Assembly: GCA_039566865.1 (NCBI GenBank)
Contig: CM076955.1
Coordinates: forward strand, 21,745,501-21,809,500
Length of the DNA: 64,000 nucleotides
From: Aurelia coerulea
Lineage: Eukaryota > Cnidaria > Scyphozoa > Semaeostomeae > Ulmaridae
Direction: 5' to 3'
Below are positions 34,301 through 44,400 of the stretch, piece by piece. Numbering within the stretch: position 1 is the first letter of the stretch; each line of letters starts with the position of its first letter. The notes beneath the pieces were generated by a model. It searched no databases. It was not told where the DNA came from and worked only from the letters and a program-made list of their open reading frames with translations. The position numbers and the translations under genes were made by a program.

Positions 34301-35108
34301 TTAAGTCTGTCAGTAAAAAGCTGAGTTTTTATTCCTCATCAATACCAGAGCCAAACTATTTACAGTATTGTGTATTGTGTATATGAGCTGGGCAATAACA
34401 ATTTCAAACAAAATCTCAACTGTTTATCGCAAAATATTTACTTCTTTCAGCAAAATTACGGAATTCAGTGCATCCAATTGATGACTCAGGAAGATACGTG
34501 GATGATGCAACTTCAGTACCTGGGAGACCGATGAGAATGGGGCGAGGAGGTCCTCCGTTCCCAATCATAGAAGAAAGAATGTCGCGTCCAAGTACTGCAT
34601 ATGATGAAGAACAGCCAAGGACAGTCAAGACTCAAGGAGAACAAAGAATCGCTGACCCAAATTCAAGACAAATTGTTGAAACATCGATCAATTTACAATC
34701 AGGTGAGATAATCTTGAGAACTTTCACTTGCTACCATGCGCTTTAAGAAATGTGGTAGTTGTTCTTCCTGCAGTCGTTGATGAAGGACACAGGGATACAA
34801 GATGAAGAAATATGCCCTGATGAATTAGTTCTGATTCGTGCTTTTACAGAATGGAAAATCTACTTCTACGTTTATTGTTTACTGTCCGAAGATCCATTCT
34901 TTGCTAGATAAGAGCGGTCTTTCCCCAAGCCCCTTTGTTTGCAGCAGAGGATCTGTTTTCCTTGATAAGTCATTTTACGATCTCAGTTCCAAATAATTAA
35001 CCTCACAAACCACATAGACTTTGTTCCTTCGATCGCTCCTAAATTCGTGACTTTTACATTCTAGGTGCAGCAATCAATATTGCACAAACGGGTGAATCGG
35101 AGACATAA
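4263..35108 (+). CDS. Giant mucin-like type I membrane protein, KIAA1549 (UPF0606)-like, about 6,400 aa
   Basis: Proposed exons: 4263-4371, 5148-21920, 23491-23643, 24116-24379 (acceptor uncertain; 24098 also possible), 25181-25305, 25970-26084, 26941-27261, 28035-28130, 28985-29191, 29740-29768, 30512-30602, 31945-32046, 32438-32648, 33285-33593, 34451-34702, 35065-35108 (TAA). Phases match at every junction. Seen: signal peptide, Ser/Thr-rich repeats, SEA-like region split by an intron, furin-type sites, one membrane helix (IIIAFGVPMAVILACLFVLL), a basic stop-transfer, an acidic patch, a coiled coil and a proline/arginine-rich tail. The juxtamembrane block (FVVVEDGTPL, KMNKLSSTEM) and IEKWKNKERMRNKARKEFP resemble KIAA1549 proteins; this is recalled, not searched. 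Likely role: a cell-surface glycosylated protein whose tail contacts cytoplasmic partners; its function is unknown. Exon 2 is broken by frameshifts at about 5985-6830, probably an assembly error. Confidence 0.65.
4372..5147 (+). other. Intron 1 of the mucin-like gene
   Basis: Starts gtaagc and ends tctgtctgcag. It holds three degenerate copies of a 'ggggtctga' motif between 4728 and 5015 but no gene I can support. Confidence 0.6.
5895..6310 (+). repeat. 117-bp (39-residue) Ser/Thr repeats, four units
   Basis: The anchor tctaccg recurs at 5944, 6062, 6179 and 6296, so the steps are 118, 117 and 117 bp. The single 118 step comes from an extra A near 5985 (cctaacaac against cctacaac in the other copies), which shifts the reading frame. 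The encoded unit contains SELATPSPTTT and EIPSKSTVSTT. Confidence 0.85.
5980..6830 (+). other. Scrambled, frame-shifted stretch of the repeat exon
   Basis: Inside a 16.8 kb exon that is otherwise open, this stretch changes frame several times (extra A near 5985, extra T near 6413, stops after 6012 and 6415). Many words are unions of two neighbouring repeat types. One example is caaggtcctacaactgcagcc, shown here in two parts as caaggTCCTACAACT and gcagcc: a 44-residue-type unit with 39-residue-type letters inserted. This is what a merged consensus of two collapsed repeat types would give. Real recombination between units is the alternative. Confidence 0.7.
6750..7154 (+). repeat. 132-bp (44-residue) Ser/Thr repeats
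   Basis: The anchor tctacc falls at 6750, 6891, 7023 and 7155, so the steps are 141 (scrambled unit), 132 and 132 bp. The encoded unit contains SSVGIASSIIPS and ELATSRPAASS. It is a bridge between the 39-residue units upstream and the 43-residue units downstream; the extra codon is one more Ser in the TPSSS block. Confidence 0.8.
7155..21000 (+). repeat. 108-unit array of 129-bp (43-residue) Ser/Thr repeats
   Basis: The same anchor lies at 7155, 8445, 8574, 8703 and 20958. All distances are whole multiples of 129, and 7155 to 20958 is exactly 107 x 129, so the array has no net indel. Units 1-11 read ESTILATSDMTTSSS with KSVLFTVTPSSGEI. Two transitional units follow. The remaining ~96 read STSEMTTASSAASSFE, then KSTLLTITQSSSEI and TPSLTPSIS. 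About half the residues are Ser or Thr and there are no Cys, typical of an O-glycosylated extended stalk. The lack of stops on several other frames, including a 581-codon antisense frame at 6785-8530, follows from a period divisible by three. Confidence 0.95.
21001..21700 (+). other. Non-repetitive Ser/Thr-rich stalk after the array
   Basis: The open frame continues with degenerate, diverged repeat remnants and then unique Ser/Thr/Pro-rich sequence with little charge. It is probably also O-glycosylated and links the array to the SEA-like region. Confidence 0.75.
22820..23075. mobile_element. Internally deleted family A mariner-type MITE
   Basis: The left arm matches the copy at 2434 closely (CCGGGGGTCCCAAAAAA, then the GTATACAGATTTGG block). 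The right end is a short complement ending ggacaccc at about 23073. TA precedes the left end at 22818-22819 and lies near the right end. It sits in intron 2 of the mucin-like gene. Confidence 0.7.
23258..23428. mobile_element. 171-bp hAT-type MITE with exact 8-bp target duplication
   Basis: Ends are CAGGGGCGGTGCCAG and its perfect 15-bp complement. The 8-mer attctatt flanks both sides (23250-23257 and 23429-23436). CAGRGGCGG ends and 8-bp duplications are hAT hallmarks. No coding capacity. It sits in intron 2, 62 bp before exon 3. Confidence 0.9.
23704..23881. mobile_element. 178-bp hairpin MITE (CAGGGGGTCC ends)
   Basis: The first and last ~38 bp are near-perfect complements, beginning CAGGGGGTCCAGGAATGTC. 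It lies in intron 3 of the mucin-like gene, about 60 bp after the exon 3 donor. The flanking 8-mers do not match, so the superfamily is uncertain (hAT-like by its ends). Confidence 0.75.
24116..24379 (+). other. Exon 4: second furin-type site and the membrane helix
   Basis: Encodes SRRISRNKRSVSP, where RNKR|SV is a good furin consensus. A Thr/Pro stretch follows, then about 22 hydrophobic residues (TIIIAFGVPMAVILACLFVLL) and the basic stop-transfer YQRFRLKKRLEKA. The donor is gca|gtgagt. The acceptor is weak: ctcaacag at 24115 and taaag at 24097 both keep the frame. Confidence 0.75.
24835..25151. mobile_element. 317-bp MITE with TTAA target duplication (Kolobok/piggyBac-like), copy 1
   Basis: TTAA at 24831-24834 and 25152-25155 flanks an 18-bp terminal inverted repeat AGGGGCTCCGTCGTCAAA with one mismatch. 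TTAA targets occur in piggyBac and Kolobok elements; AGGG-type ends favour Kolobok. The element ends 29 bp before exon 5 (25181), so its tail supplies the branch-point region of that intron. Confidence 0.85.
29869..30054. mobile_element. 186-bp MITE with AATAGACCTTTTAGCTATT ends
   Basis: Terminal inverted repeat of 19 bp with one mismatch. A related copy lies at 55795-55975 with the same ends, and half-copies lie near 36056-36180, 58670-58780 and 59535-59575. All share an internal 'gatagaagctctaacgccact' type block. It lies in the intron before the exon at 30512. Confidence 0.75.
30678..30758 (+). repeat. Tandem pair of ~40-bp repeats at the edge of a mariner MITE
   Basis: Two copies of an actgaaacaagcagcaggac...gataatacc unit differ at one base. 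The second copy runs straight into the CCGGGTGAGTCAC end of the MITE at 30757. Confidence 0.85.
30757..31406. mobile_element. Tc1/mariner-type MITE, family B (CCGGGTGAGTC ends)
   Basis: Left end CCGGGTGAGTCACTAAAAAG with a block 'cccgtttgaaaggtcactgctcc'; the right end is its complement, ending cacccgg next to TA. TA flanks both sides. 5' fragments of the same family occur at 50394-50600 and 59155-59365. It lies in an intron of the mucin-like gene. Confidence 0.8.
31488..31884. mobile_element. AGAGCCATTGTCACCC-type MITE carrying a SINE insert
   Basis: Left arm agatccattgtcaccc and right arm gggtgacagtggctct are complements, with a second complementary block (tcagattgtctgaaaatcaa against ttagacagtctgaaat). 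A SINE piece of the 48656 family lies between about 31735 and 31850. Related copies are at 57901-58076 and 51619-~51990. Confidence 0.7.
33055..33215 (-). mobile_element. SINE fragment with (ATTC)n tail
   Basis: A run of about nine ATTC units (33057-33093) is followed by the conserved block catccaggcataggacccc and tagtttaacgtcccttc. The same block occurs at 31780-31840 and 48727-48770. In SINE orientation (minus strand) the tetranucleotide run is the 3' tail. It lies just before the exon at 33285. Confidence 0.7.
33955..34078 (+). repeat. Retroelement 3'-end fragment, copy 1
   Basis: Contains ctgaagatgccctagtgggc, then gaaactagtcagcactgaaa, and ends 'ggccctcttcaacggtacact'. A near-identical copy lies at 45587-45711. 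The gggcgaaac motif after an open CTGAAGATG is typical of retroelement 3' ends; there is no coding part. Confidence 0.65.
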
Positions 35109-36406
35109 TGGAAGGGCACAACGTTATCAAAACCAGGAGAAGGAGCTTACACTAAGGAGTAAGGACTTGGAAAAATTCAGTTCGTGAGGCTGGTATGGGG
35201 GAATTTCGATGGCAAGAGGAATTGCTACAGCTGTGATAATAGACCTAATCGGGAAGTGCCTTTTTAAAGCTGCCAGAAAGTGCAGGGTAAAAGAGGGTTG
35301 CTGAAAATTGTGACAGGCAACATTTACTTTGAAAGTAAGACGATAGCAATTCAACAACGTTTCCAATATTTCTTAAATCATTCCAAACAGCAGGTATTTT
35401 AGAAAGTCTTATAAGGAATTACCAAATAGATTAGCTTAGAAATTGAATGGATCTTTTAGCTAGCTACTCCACAGATGAGTCTGGATCGAGTGATATTTTC
35501 ATACATTTTTATATAAAAGTTCGATTGAGAGCATAGTTTCCAAATCTTTATTCGGCGTAAAAAGGTGGGTGTAAAATTCTATGACCTATTTCTTCTGATT
35601 GAATGGCTTGCAAGAAACTTTAGATAGTTATCAATAATTCTACCAATACCATTGGACTTTTCAGAATTGTTGAATATTTTTCGAAATTACAACGTATATT
35701 ACATTTCAACTCATTTGAGGATGTGACGTCATCAAATTTCTAAATCATAAACCAGAAGAGTGACAGGCTTTTGCTTGATACCATATTGTAGACATCGATA
35801 AACTATGGTTTTCTTCGAAATCAGTTAATGTTGCGTCAAACAGTTTGTAAAGTACAATGGTGTTTTAAATTTTTTGAAAATTGTTCTTGAATTCTTGAAA
35901 AAGAAGAAAAACACTCTAATTTTTATAATACGTATTGCAGATTTCAGAACAGTCCAACGGTAGAATTGTAGAGAAAGAGCTGAAGTTTCTTTGAAGTCAC
36001 TCAGTTCAAAGAAATAGGCCACTGAATTTTACATCAGCTTTTTAAAGATTTGGAAACTTCAATTGAGTGGCGTTAGAGCTTCAGCCACTTTTGTGCAAAT
36101 ACGAAAAATTTTCTAAATGTATAAAATCATTATTCGATTTAGATCCTTTTTAGAACAACTAAAGGGCTATGTAATCAAAAGATATTTTTATCACATCACA
36201 GAACAGAATGTGATCTTAGAACTTATATTAAATTTTGTAAATGATATCTAGCATAATTTATAGAGGTATGAATAATTTATCTTATTAGACTGAACTAGAG
36301 AATAAGTTTTGAAAATTGATTTTATCATCAAGATTTTTATACAAAGATTTTCTGTCATATTTGTGTATCTCTGCATCCTGTTCTGTACGTTTTCTAGGCA
36401 ATGATA
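35109..36406. other. Intergenic or 3' UTR stretch without a gene
   Basis: Holds a diverged repeat at about 35560-35800 (shared with ~48450-48560 and ~54540-54740, marked by a 'gacgtcatcaaat' block) and half of an AATAGACC-type MITE at about 36056-36180. No exon is supported. Confidence 0.5.
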
Positions 36407-36436
36407 AATAAAATTCTCGCCTTGTTTTACTTTATT
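36407..36436. terminator. Convergent polyadenylation signals for the mucin-like gene and PGS1
   Basis: AATAAA at 36407-36412 on + and AATAAA at 36431-36436 on - (TTTATT on +). The minus signal is 73 bp past the PGS1 stop at 36509. The plus signal would give the mucin-like gene a 3' UTR of about 1.3 kb. The two transcripts would then overlap tail to tail. Confidence 0.4.
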
Positions 36437-36508
36437 AGAATGGAAGAACTAAAAAGGCCACACCCACTCTACGCCCGGTCAATATCAACTTATTCACACA
36501 TCGATCTG

Positions 36509-39500
36509 TCAAAAGAAAGTTCTCATAAAGGTCCTGATAAGAAATACCCAAGTTGGTACTTTTCTCTCTTCCTCTGCATATGTGTTACTGTCTACTCTGT
36601 TGGAATATTCTAGAAAGTTCTCTCTCTCATCAACAAGCTGCTTAGAAAGTTTCTCATTCGTTGTGACTATAGTAAGTTGAGCTTCTAAATCTCGATAGAC
36701 AGATCGATTTCCAAAATTCGATGATCCGATCATTGTAATATGTGGAACGAGTCTATCGTGGAATTGAGCCCAAAGACCTTTTCCATGAAATGTCCAACGT
36801 GGCCTTTGATATTCCCAAAATCGAATTCTACCCTGCTGTTTGAACCGGACAGTGTCTCTGTAACATTGCTTGGCGATAAGCGTGTAGGCATGAGGGATTC
36901 CACCTGTGGGTAAGTAAACATAAATTGTTTTAAATATTAATTGTTTATTGATTGTTTCTTACCATATCTAAGCGAACAAGCCTCTGTATATGATAACTCA
37001 AATTTTTGCGGCATATCTTAAAATTTAGCCTCTCTGTTTCGACATATGCACACGTTTTCTCTGAACACACTCACCTCTCCCCTTTCGCATGTAGCACGAG
37101 TTAGTTAGCCAACCCCGTTGTATGATGCGAACAAGGTGCAAAACAAGAGGTCCATCAACAAAAGTGAATTGAAATTTCCACTTCTTCAAACAAATGGCTT
37201 TAACATTTTTTAATCAATTGTGTCTAATTGATAATCTGCTATCGACGTTCTTCTGTTTTGTTGTAAAAAAGCACATGGCGATATTGAATTCACTTGCAGA
37301 AAATCTCACTACCGGTGCAATATGAAATTCTGAATTCCCGAAGCACAGGACATGTAACTTTTAAACACCGTCAAAATTTGAGAAACTATTTAGCTTTAGA
37401 AGCAGATCAATTCATTTTTCGAAAAAGAGGGCCAAAAAAGAAGACATTCAAACTTGTGCAGGAAATATAAAGATCATTCTAATCTACTGATCTTTGAAAG
37501 GATCAAACAACGTAATGACGTTCTTTCTGACTATCTTTTGCAGATGGCAACTTGAATCAAACGGAGAGAATAAATATGTAAGAGATCTACCTGCTGGACC
37601 TGGTGCTTTGTAAAACCCATTAGCCTTTGGATGAGCCATGACAAGATCAACATTTCTACTCTTCGATTTCAAAATATCGTTCCAGTGCTTGCTCGTTACA
37701 TTGAAATATGCAGTTGCCAAAAAGATATCAGACTCTGCAGGGGCAAGCTGGAATAACCGTGATGTAATTGCCTCATCTTGGGTGATGCCATATTGATGCA
37801 TTTGGATAGAAGGTATTATCAGTGTGTCATTTTTGGTTCGGGTCAGTCGTGTTTTATCTGAGGTGCTTGTCTCTGCGTTACTTTCTATTTTGTCATTCCG
37901 AAATTCTTCCTTTCCATCAATATCTGATATAATTTGTTCTTTATGCTTTGTCATATTTTGAGATGTTTTCATAGAATCTAAAGAAACATTTCCATCTCCA
38001 TAGTTCATGTATTTTCTCATAAAATCTCCCATTATCTTCTTTACTGATTCAATATATGTGTTCATCTTTCCTTTGTACGGATGTGCAGAGAATCCTTTGC
38101 ATACATCTGTTGTATCATCTGGGCTCAGTTCTAATGAAAATGAACTCACTGTGTTGACAAGGTCATGAAAATAGTCACAAAGTTCTTTGCAATCTTCAAA
38201 TACCATACATCTGTCTTGCCTGTTTGTGAAATAGTCATTGCTCAAATTCGCTCTAAAATAGAACTGGTTTAATGATTAAAAGGCAACCAACGGAGCTAAG
38301 TGGGGCATGCTTTAGATAGACTAAAGTCAAAAGAGACAGGCGGGCCTGGTATCTCTTTGATTGAACAAAGGCAAGCATCTTTGATAAAAAGGAATCTAAA
38401 AATAGAGTTTTCTTTGGCCACTTTCAACTCTGTCAATTCCCTTTAAAATCATGTTAGTCAACAGTAGATTGACTACACAAGTCTCAGTTTTCCACATTGA
38501 ATTGAATTATGGTTTTGGCTTCAAACTTGATGATTGCAAATAAAAAGATGAGATTAAAACCATTGATCAAATACAAGGAATTGCGCCCCAAGTTAATGGC
38601 ATAATTTTCTAACCTTTTCATCTGACATTGGTCACAGCTAATTGTTTCATAAGAACCCAAAAAGAAAAACAAGAATAAAGGCAGAGTACCAGTTTTAGAA
38701 TTGGTTAACTATAGAGCCTAATTAAGTTCTTTCATTGTCAATGGGAAATGAGTAAAAAGATTCTAATTGTCACCAAAGTTGTTAATTTCACATTTGCGTA
38801 CCCAGGTACCCAATAGTTTCAAGACTCTTACTTACCCACTCATAACGAGAGTGTCATCAAAAATATAAACTTTGAGATGCATTGCTGAGATTACTTCATT
38901 GAATCTCTCTGGTATCAAAGCAAGCAGCAATCCTCTTAGCTTTGGGGGATGATAAAGGCTCACTCTGACATTTTCTGTGAAGTCTTTTAATAATGGCAGC
39001 AGCATTGTCCTTGAATTCTTCTTTCCTCTAGACCCTCTAGGGTGATCCAATAAGATGTGGACATTGAAATTTTTGTTTTCTTCTCTCAATTCCTTTGATC
39101 TTTGGTACATTGTGTCTACCTGAAAAAATATAATTTGACATTGATACAGAGCACATTGATTTCAGATCAAGGATTTCATATAGATTTCCTGAAAGTACAA
39201 GGTAAAACCTCCAAACAATACATTAGTTGACTATAAACTTAACTCTATCTTACTCTGACACTAATGGTGTCACTAGTTTTCCTAAAATGCACAATGGTTA
39301 AGCATATTTCTCACCAGTTCTTGCTCTAGTTTGCCAGTTCCAAGATAAAGTGATGCAAGGACAATCCTCTTCTGTACTTTTGAAGCTTTAGTCTAAAACA
39401 GAATTTGGGTATCATCATTTAACAACTGTTTTCACTTGATGTTGATAGCCAGAAGATGAATTCAAGTCTTCATGCAAAAAAAATTTGCAGTGCACACACC

Positions 39501-39920
39501 TACTCATGAACCAAGAACAAAAACAACCTTAGTCAAAACAGAATTCATTCGTAAATTCACTGTTAAATATCACCAGATTACATTACAGTCTAATTATAGG
39601 TGTACGTTTTCTGTTGTCATTATTCTTTTTGTCTTTTTCAAAAATCTCACCTTTAAAACTTGGTAAAATTCTTGAGGTTCTGTTAACACAGTAAGTTGGT
39701 CTCCATGCACTGCAAAAACAGGTGGCTTTTCTTCATGAGGTAGAAAGTTTTTTGTCCACTCTAAAACAGTCTTGATAGTATCGCTTTCCTTCCCGGCCTC
39801 CGATGAGGAATTGCTGTAGAGACGCCGACGGGCGCATTTTGATGGGCCTAAAAGACCAGCAGCTCGATTCCTTGTACCACCTGCAAAGCAGCATCTTGCA
39901 GGCTTCATCAACCGATGCAT
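36509..39920 (-). CDS. PGS1: CDP-diacylglycerol-glycerol-3-phosphate 3-phosphatidyltransferase, mitochondrial
   Basis: Exons in transcript order: 39651-39920, 39315-39392, 38836-39119, 37591-38252, 36509-36903, giving 562 residues (human about 556) with matching phases. The enzyme makes phosphatidylglycerophosphate from CDP-diacylglycerol and glycerol-3-phosphate, the committed step to cardiolipin, in mitochondria. The N-terminus (MHRLMKPARCC, then many Arg and no acids until residue 41) is a targeting peptide; M5 is an alternative start. Family blocks: ASLYLGTGKLEQEL; LRGLLLALIPERFNE; first HKD motif HLKVYIFDDTLVMSGANLS (split by an intron after SG); FTNRQDR; second motif HGKGLW followed by MIGSSNFGNRSVYRDLEAQ. 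A Ser/Asp/Lys-rich insertion of about 60 residues lies between the motifs in exon 4. It is head-to-head with DNAI2, with 1.55 kb between the start codons. Confidence 0.93.
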
Positions 39921-41468
39921 CTTTCTCTTTAGTTACGTGGGATGTCTATTTACTCAAGGTAGCATGCTTTGATCATCTAGATTTGTAGAGTTGAGTTGCA
40001 GAAGTTGCGGTCTTTCCATTCAAACAAATCGCAAAATTTTTCTGCCTTCTCGAATCCATTATGGTCTAGTCTCCCTTTGACACATCAAATCGAGGGTTAA
40101 AATTTGCCGCCAAAATTAATAAAACGCAAGGCATTGTGGGAGTTGAAGTAATGTTAAATGAATTGAAGGTTGATAAATGAGAAAAAAGCAAATTAGCACC
40201 AACATCACACTTTTTTGAAATGATAAATCTGAAAACAAACCCCAAACAGATCCTTAAACAGTAAAAAAGAACTTTTTCGTTTTTTATAACGCATCATGAA
40301 AAGTCTCACAATTCCATGCTCCATATTTTCCTGCTTTATGTCTTGAGAAAACCAAGCAATCCAAAAAAAATTATTCAAAAGGACGTTTGAAAAATGAGCT
40401 TAAAAACATGCGGGAAGTGCGGGAGTTTTATTTATTGATTGATCAATTTATTGATTATATGATTATTGATGATTATTGATAAATTGATTTATCATATCGA
40501 GGCTGCGAAGCCAGTTGCTATGACATCCAGATTCAACTTGAATCACTTGGTTGTGTCGAAGCTTCTTCTCCACTCGAAAGCAACCAATAAAAGTCGTTTC
40601 AACGTAAGTTTCTTTCTATTCTATGCTCTACAGTTTTTGTCCTTATTTCTAGAACCATCCACAAAGTAATTCTTGATTTTAAACTTCTGAAATGTTTGTT
40701 TCAAAATGCATTTTTTTTATTTCAAATTGAATTGGGCCTAAAAATGGACTCAACACAACACAACATCAACATCAACATTAACAACCAAATGTTCATTGAG
40801 CTCGACACAAAACCGATCTTGTTTAGCGTTTACTGCTAGTGTGCCCTATTATGATAAGATACACGGGAGAATTTGCATATTTGACAGGGGCAACAGACCA
40901 TCACAAACGTCAACAAACCAAGAAAAAAATGAGAAATATATGTATATAACCGAGCCTTCTTCTCTTCCAGGTTTTTACTTTTGTTTCATATATCAGTCAA
41001 AGAAAGCTACTACTCTTTGGACCTCGCATGCAAAGCAATTGTTTGCAAAAAGTTAGGTGCAGAAATAAATAGAATTATCTATCTATGACAACAATGCAAA
41101 CTGTTTGAGGTGGGCAAATCAAGATATTATTACAGGAGTGGAATTAGTTGTGGAATGGGCCCCAACCAAGTAAATTTTTCACAACCACACTTTGCAAAGT
41201 CTTACAACCTCAAGAGACACCTTATTTGTTCTCAAAAATTAAAAAGTCAAACTACATAATCACTCCATCAACAATTTCTCCACAGATTTCACTTTGATGA
41301 ATTAGAAAAAGACTTGTAAAGAAAGAATGGGGAAGCGTTAGCCCCAAAGTCCATCTGTGGCGTCACCATTGACAATTAAAAAACCAAATATAATGGTCTG
41401 TTTAGTATTGAGTAAAACTTGAATTTCTCCTTTCACAGATTGAAACTTGACTACGACAATCAACCACA
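39921..41468. promoter_or_regulatory. Head-to-head intergenic region between PGS1 and DNAI2
   Basis: 1.55 kb that must hold both promoters. It contains an AT-rich gatta/ttgat run (40430-40500) and a CAACATCAACATT run (40750-40790). A likely 5' UTR intron of DNAI2 ends tttcacag at about 41439, 30 bp before its ATG. No clear TATA box or gene is seen. Confidence 0.45.
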
Positions 41469-44400
41469 ATGGAGATTGTATATGTTTATACAAAAAAGAG
41501 GAATGAGTTTGGAAGACAATGCAATTTCTCAGACAGACCAGCTGAACTCCATTTTGATGTTCCTCCTGTTGAAAAACTTGCTCAGGATTATATTGAGAGA
41601 AATCCTTGCAATGTTGGGAGTCAATGCGTTCCTGAAATGTCTGAGCATGAGGTATATGCAGCTACTTAAAATATTGAATCATAAAACTGTAATTCCTTTC
41701 CCTGAGTTAATGATCGTATCAAAACCTCTTAAGTTCAGTTTGCGAGAGCCAGAAATTATGATGCTGAGCTGCAATTCACTTGAATTGATAAAAGAGATTT
41801 TACTCTCAACTTATGTATCTAAAGTCCACAAAAGTCTGCTATGGGGAAAATTGTTTGCCATTTTGTCTGGATATGACTTTACCTATCCAGGTCTACCAAT
41901 TTATGAGCAAAGAAATGAGACTATGAATTATATTGACTTTCAGTTTATTTTATATACATTAAATCCTAAGATAAATGTATTTCATTCCTCTTCAATTGAA
42001 GGCTGTTGTTAGAATCTTAATGGATTATTTTTCAGGTGAACACTGAAAGATTTGAGACAGAAAGCAGGGGTATTAATCACGTGGAAGGTGGTTGGCCAAA
42101 AGATATAAACCCTGCAGAAATTGAACAAACAACAAGGTTCAGGAAGAAGATAGAGAAAGATGATATTTACTCAAATGCAATTTTGGCTCTTGGAGATGTA
42201 ATTAAAATATATCAATATATTCTTAAAGATTCAACTGCTGTGTGCTTATTGCAATTCTTTTTTGGAGAGATTGCAGACATATACATACTGTAATTTGATA
42301 AAGTCACAAAACGAACCAAAGTCTAATCCAATTCAAAGCTTCTGAGAGGGGTGCTTTTTTGAGGAAGTACTGTACAAACTGTAGTGATACTGTGGGTCCA
42401 GTTTTATAAGAAGAGAAAGGGTCTCAGAAATTGAGAAAATTGAGAAAAGATTAATTGTCAATTTTAAAATTAGTAATCTCAGCTGACTTCATTTAGTTTT
42501 GAAGTAAGATTCTTTCAGTAAATGATATATAATATATGATGATATATGATATATAATATAATAAATGATGATATATAATGATATATAATATAGTAAATGA
42601 TGATATATAATTTATGTGTAGGTTATGGAGCACACAATCCAGCAAAACAATGCAATTGATATTTATGAAGAATATTTTGTTGAGTCAATGTTGGATTCAT
42701 CTACAGAACCACCATCTGCAAAAACCATCAACGTCTTCAGGTATGTTATCATCTTTTCTCTGTCATGTTTTCACAACAGAATTATTATTTTCCATTTAAA
42801 AGATAAAGATATTTCCACAATAAAGTTAAGTATGCCAAATAATGAGAAGTTTAACATGCAAGAGTTTTTCCTCATCTTAAATTTGATTAATCACTTCTCA
42901 GTGCAATTTAACAAAAACTAATTAACATTCCACTCATAGAGACCCGAATGAAATCAAAAGAACAGCGACCAGTATTTCATGGTATCCAGATGGCGCTAAA
43001 AAGCTTGCAGTTGCATATTCTTTGCTGGAATTTCAAAAATCTACAAGTGAAACTTGTCTGGATTCTTACATTTGGGACATAGGTAAGATTTAGCTGATTT
43101 TGTTTCGATGTCTTCTTGGTGAAGTGTAGGTGTCTCCTTTTTAAGGGGTGTCTGTCTCCAAATTTTTGTCAAAACAGTGATTTTGCCACTTTATGAAGGG
43201 TGATATCATATAGACTTTTCATCTATTTGTCAAAATAAACGTGCTATTTTGCAAATACCTTTGTAGATCTTTGTACTTCACAGACGAACAAACCAAGCAT
43301 TCATATCTCTTACGATTGCTTAGATATATTGACTTTTTAAGGTTTCTTTTCATTTTGGCAGCTTGGATGAAGCCACCAAACGAACCACAGAAAACAATTA
43401 TGTTTACAGATTTTTTACAATTTATCGACGAACCCCCCTTAACAACGATTTATCACCCTGAAATTAAAGGCTTCACCAAACCAAAAATGAAAGACTTCCA
43501 TCTCCTCCTAAATTTTCATTCTTGGTTATATACAATCCTTCTGCTTCTGCTTTCAAGTAACTTGGCATTTCATGGATCGTCATCATGGTGCTGTAGCTTA
43601 GTATTAGATTCATATTTCATTCAATATTTTGTGACTATCTTATGACTGATTTCTCTCTCTTCTGGATAGAAAATCCAAATAAACCTGATTTTGCATTGAA
43701 ACCAATATCTCCGATCGTTGCATTGGAATACAATCCAAAAGATCCACATACGTTGGTTGGAGGCTGCTACAACGGACAATTAGGTAAAGATTAGACATTT
43801 ACAACTTTCATCTTATCCAACAGTCTGTAACATTCTTTTTTGTGATGTAAATCATGATCATTATAGAAGGTAGATACTGTAAGAGTCGGATGCAAGAAAC
43901 GAGAACTTTCTTCAGCACACTAAGACCTTTCAATCTTATGTTATCAACCGTATTTGTGGCCTTCAAATTCTACGTTATGATCAGCAGAGTCACTCTGATG
44001 AAATCATAAGATTGAAAGGCCTTACCTGTACGAAAATACAAGGCCAGGTAATAGCCATGTACTCTTCTTGTAGTTGTAGTTATGGCCTTGTAACCTTGTT
44101 CTAGCCTAGAAAAGCCTTGCTGTTACCTTGTAAATGGCTCAAAAAATGCTAATATGCCTTGCAGAAACCTTGTGTTAGACTGGTCGTAAACTGATAGCCT
44201 CGTAATTTTCTTCAAAGGTTAGGACAAGGTCATAACAAGGTCATAATCCCCGCTACAAGGCTAAACTTGGCCTGTACAAGGCCAAGTTTAGCCTTGTATT
44301 TTTGTACAGGTAATGTGCAAAGAAAAGTTATTGTTTCTGTTTTACATCCAACTCTTACAGGATCTATTTTTATAGAATATCGTTTTCCTGTTCTGTTTTT

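Noticed and set aside
41419..42012. 197-codon frame overlapping DNAI2 exon 1 in another phase
   Set aside because: It runs through DNAI2 exon 1 out of frame and into its intron; the DNAI2 frame at 41469 is the real one.
43241..43645. 134-codon frame in DNAI2 intron 4
   Set aside because: It overlaps the TTAA-flanked MITE and is hydrophobic low-information sequence; an intron shadow.
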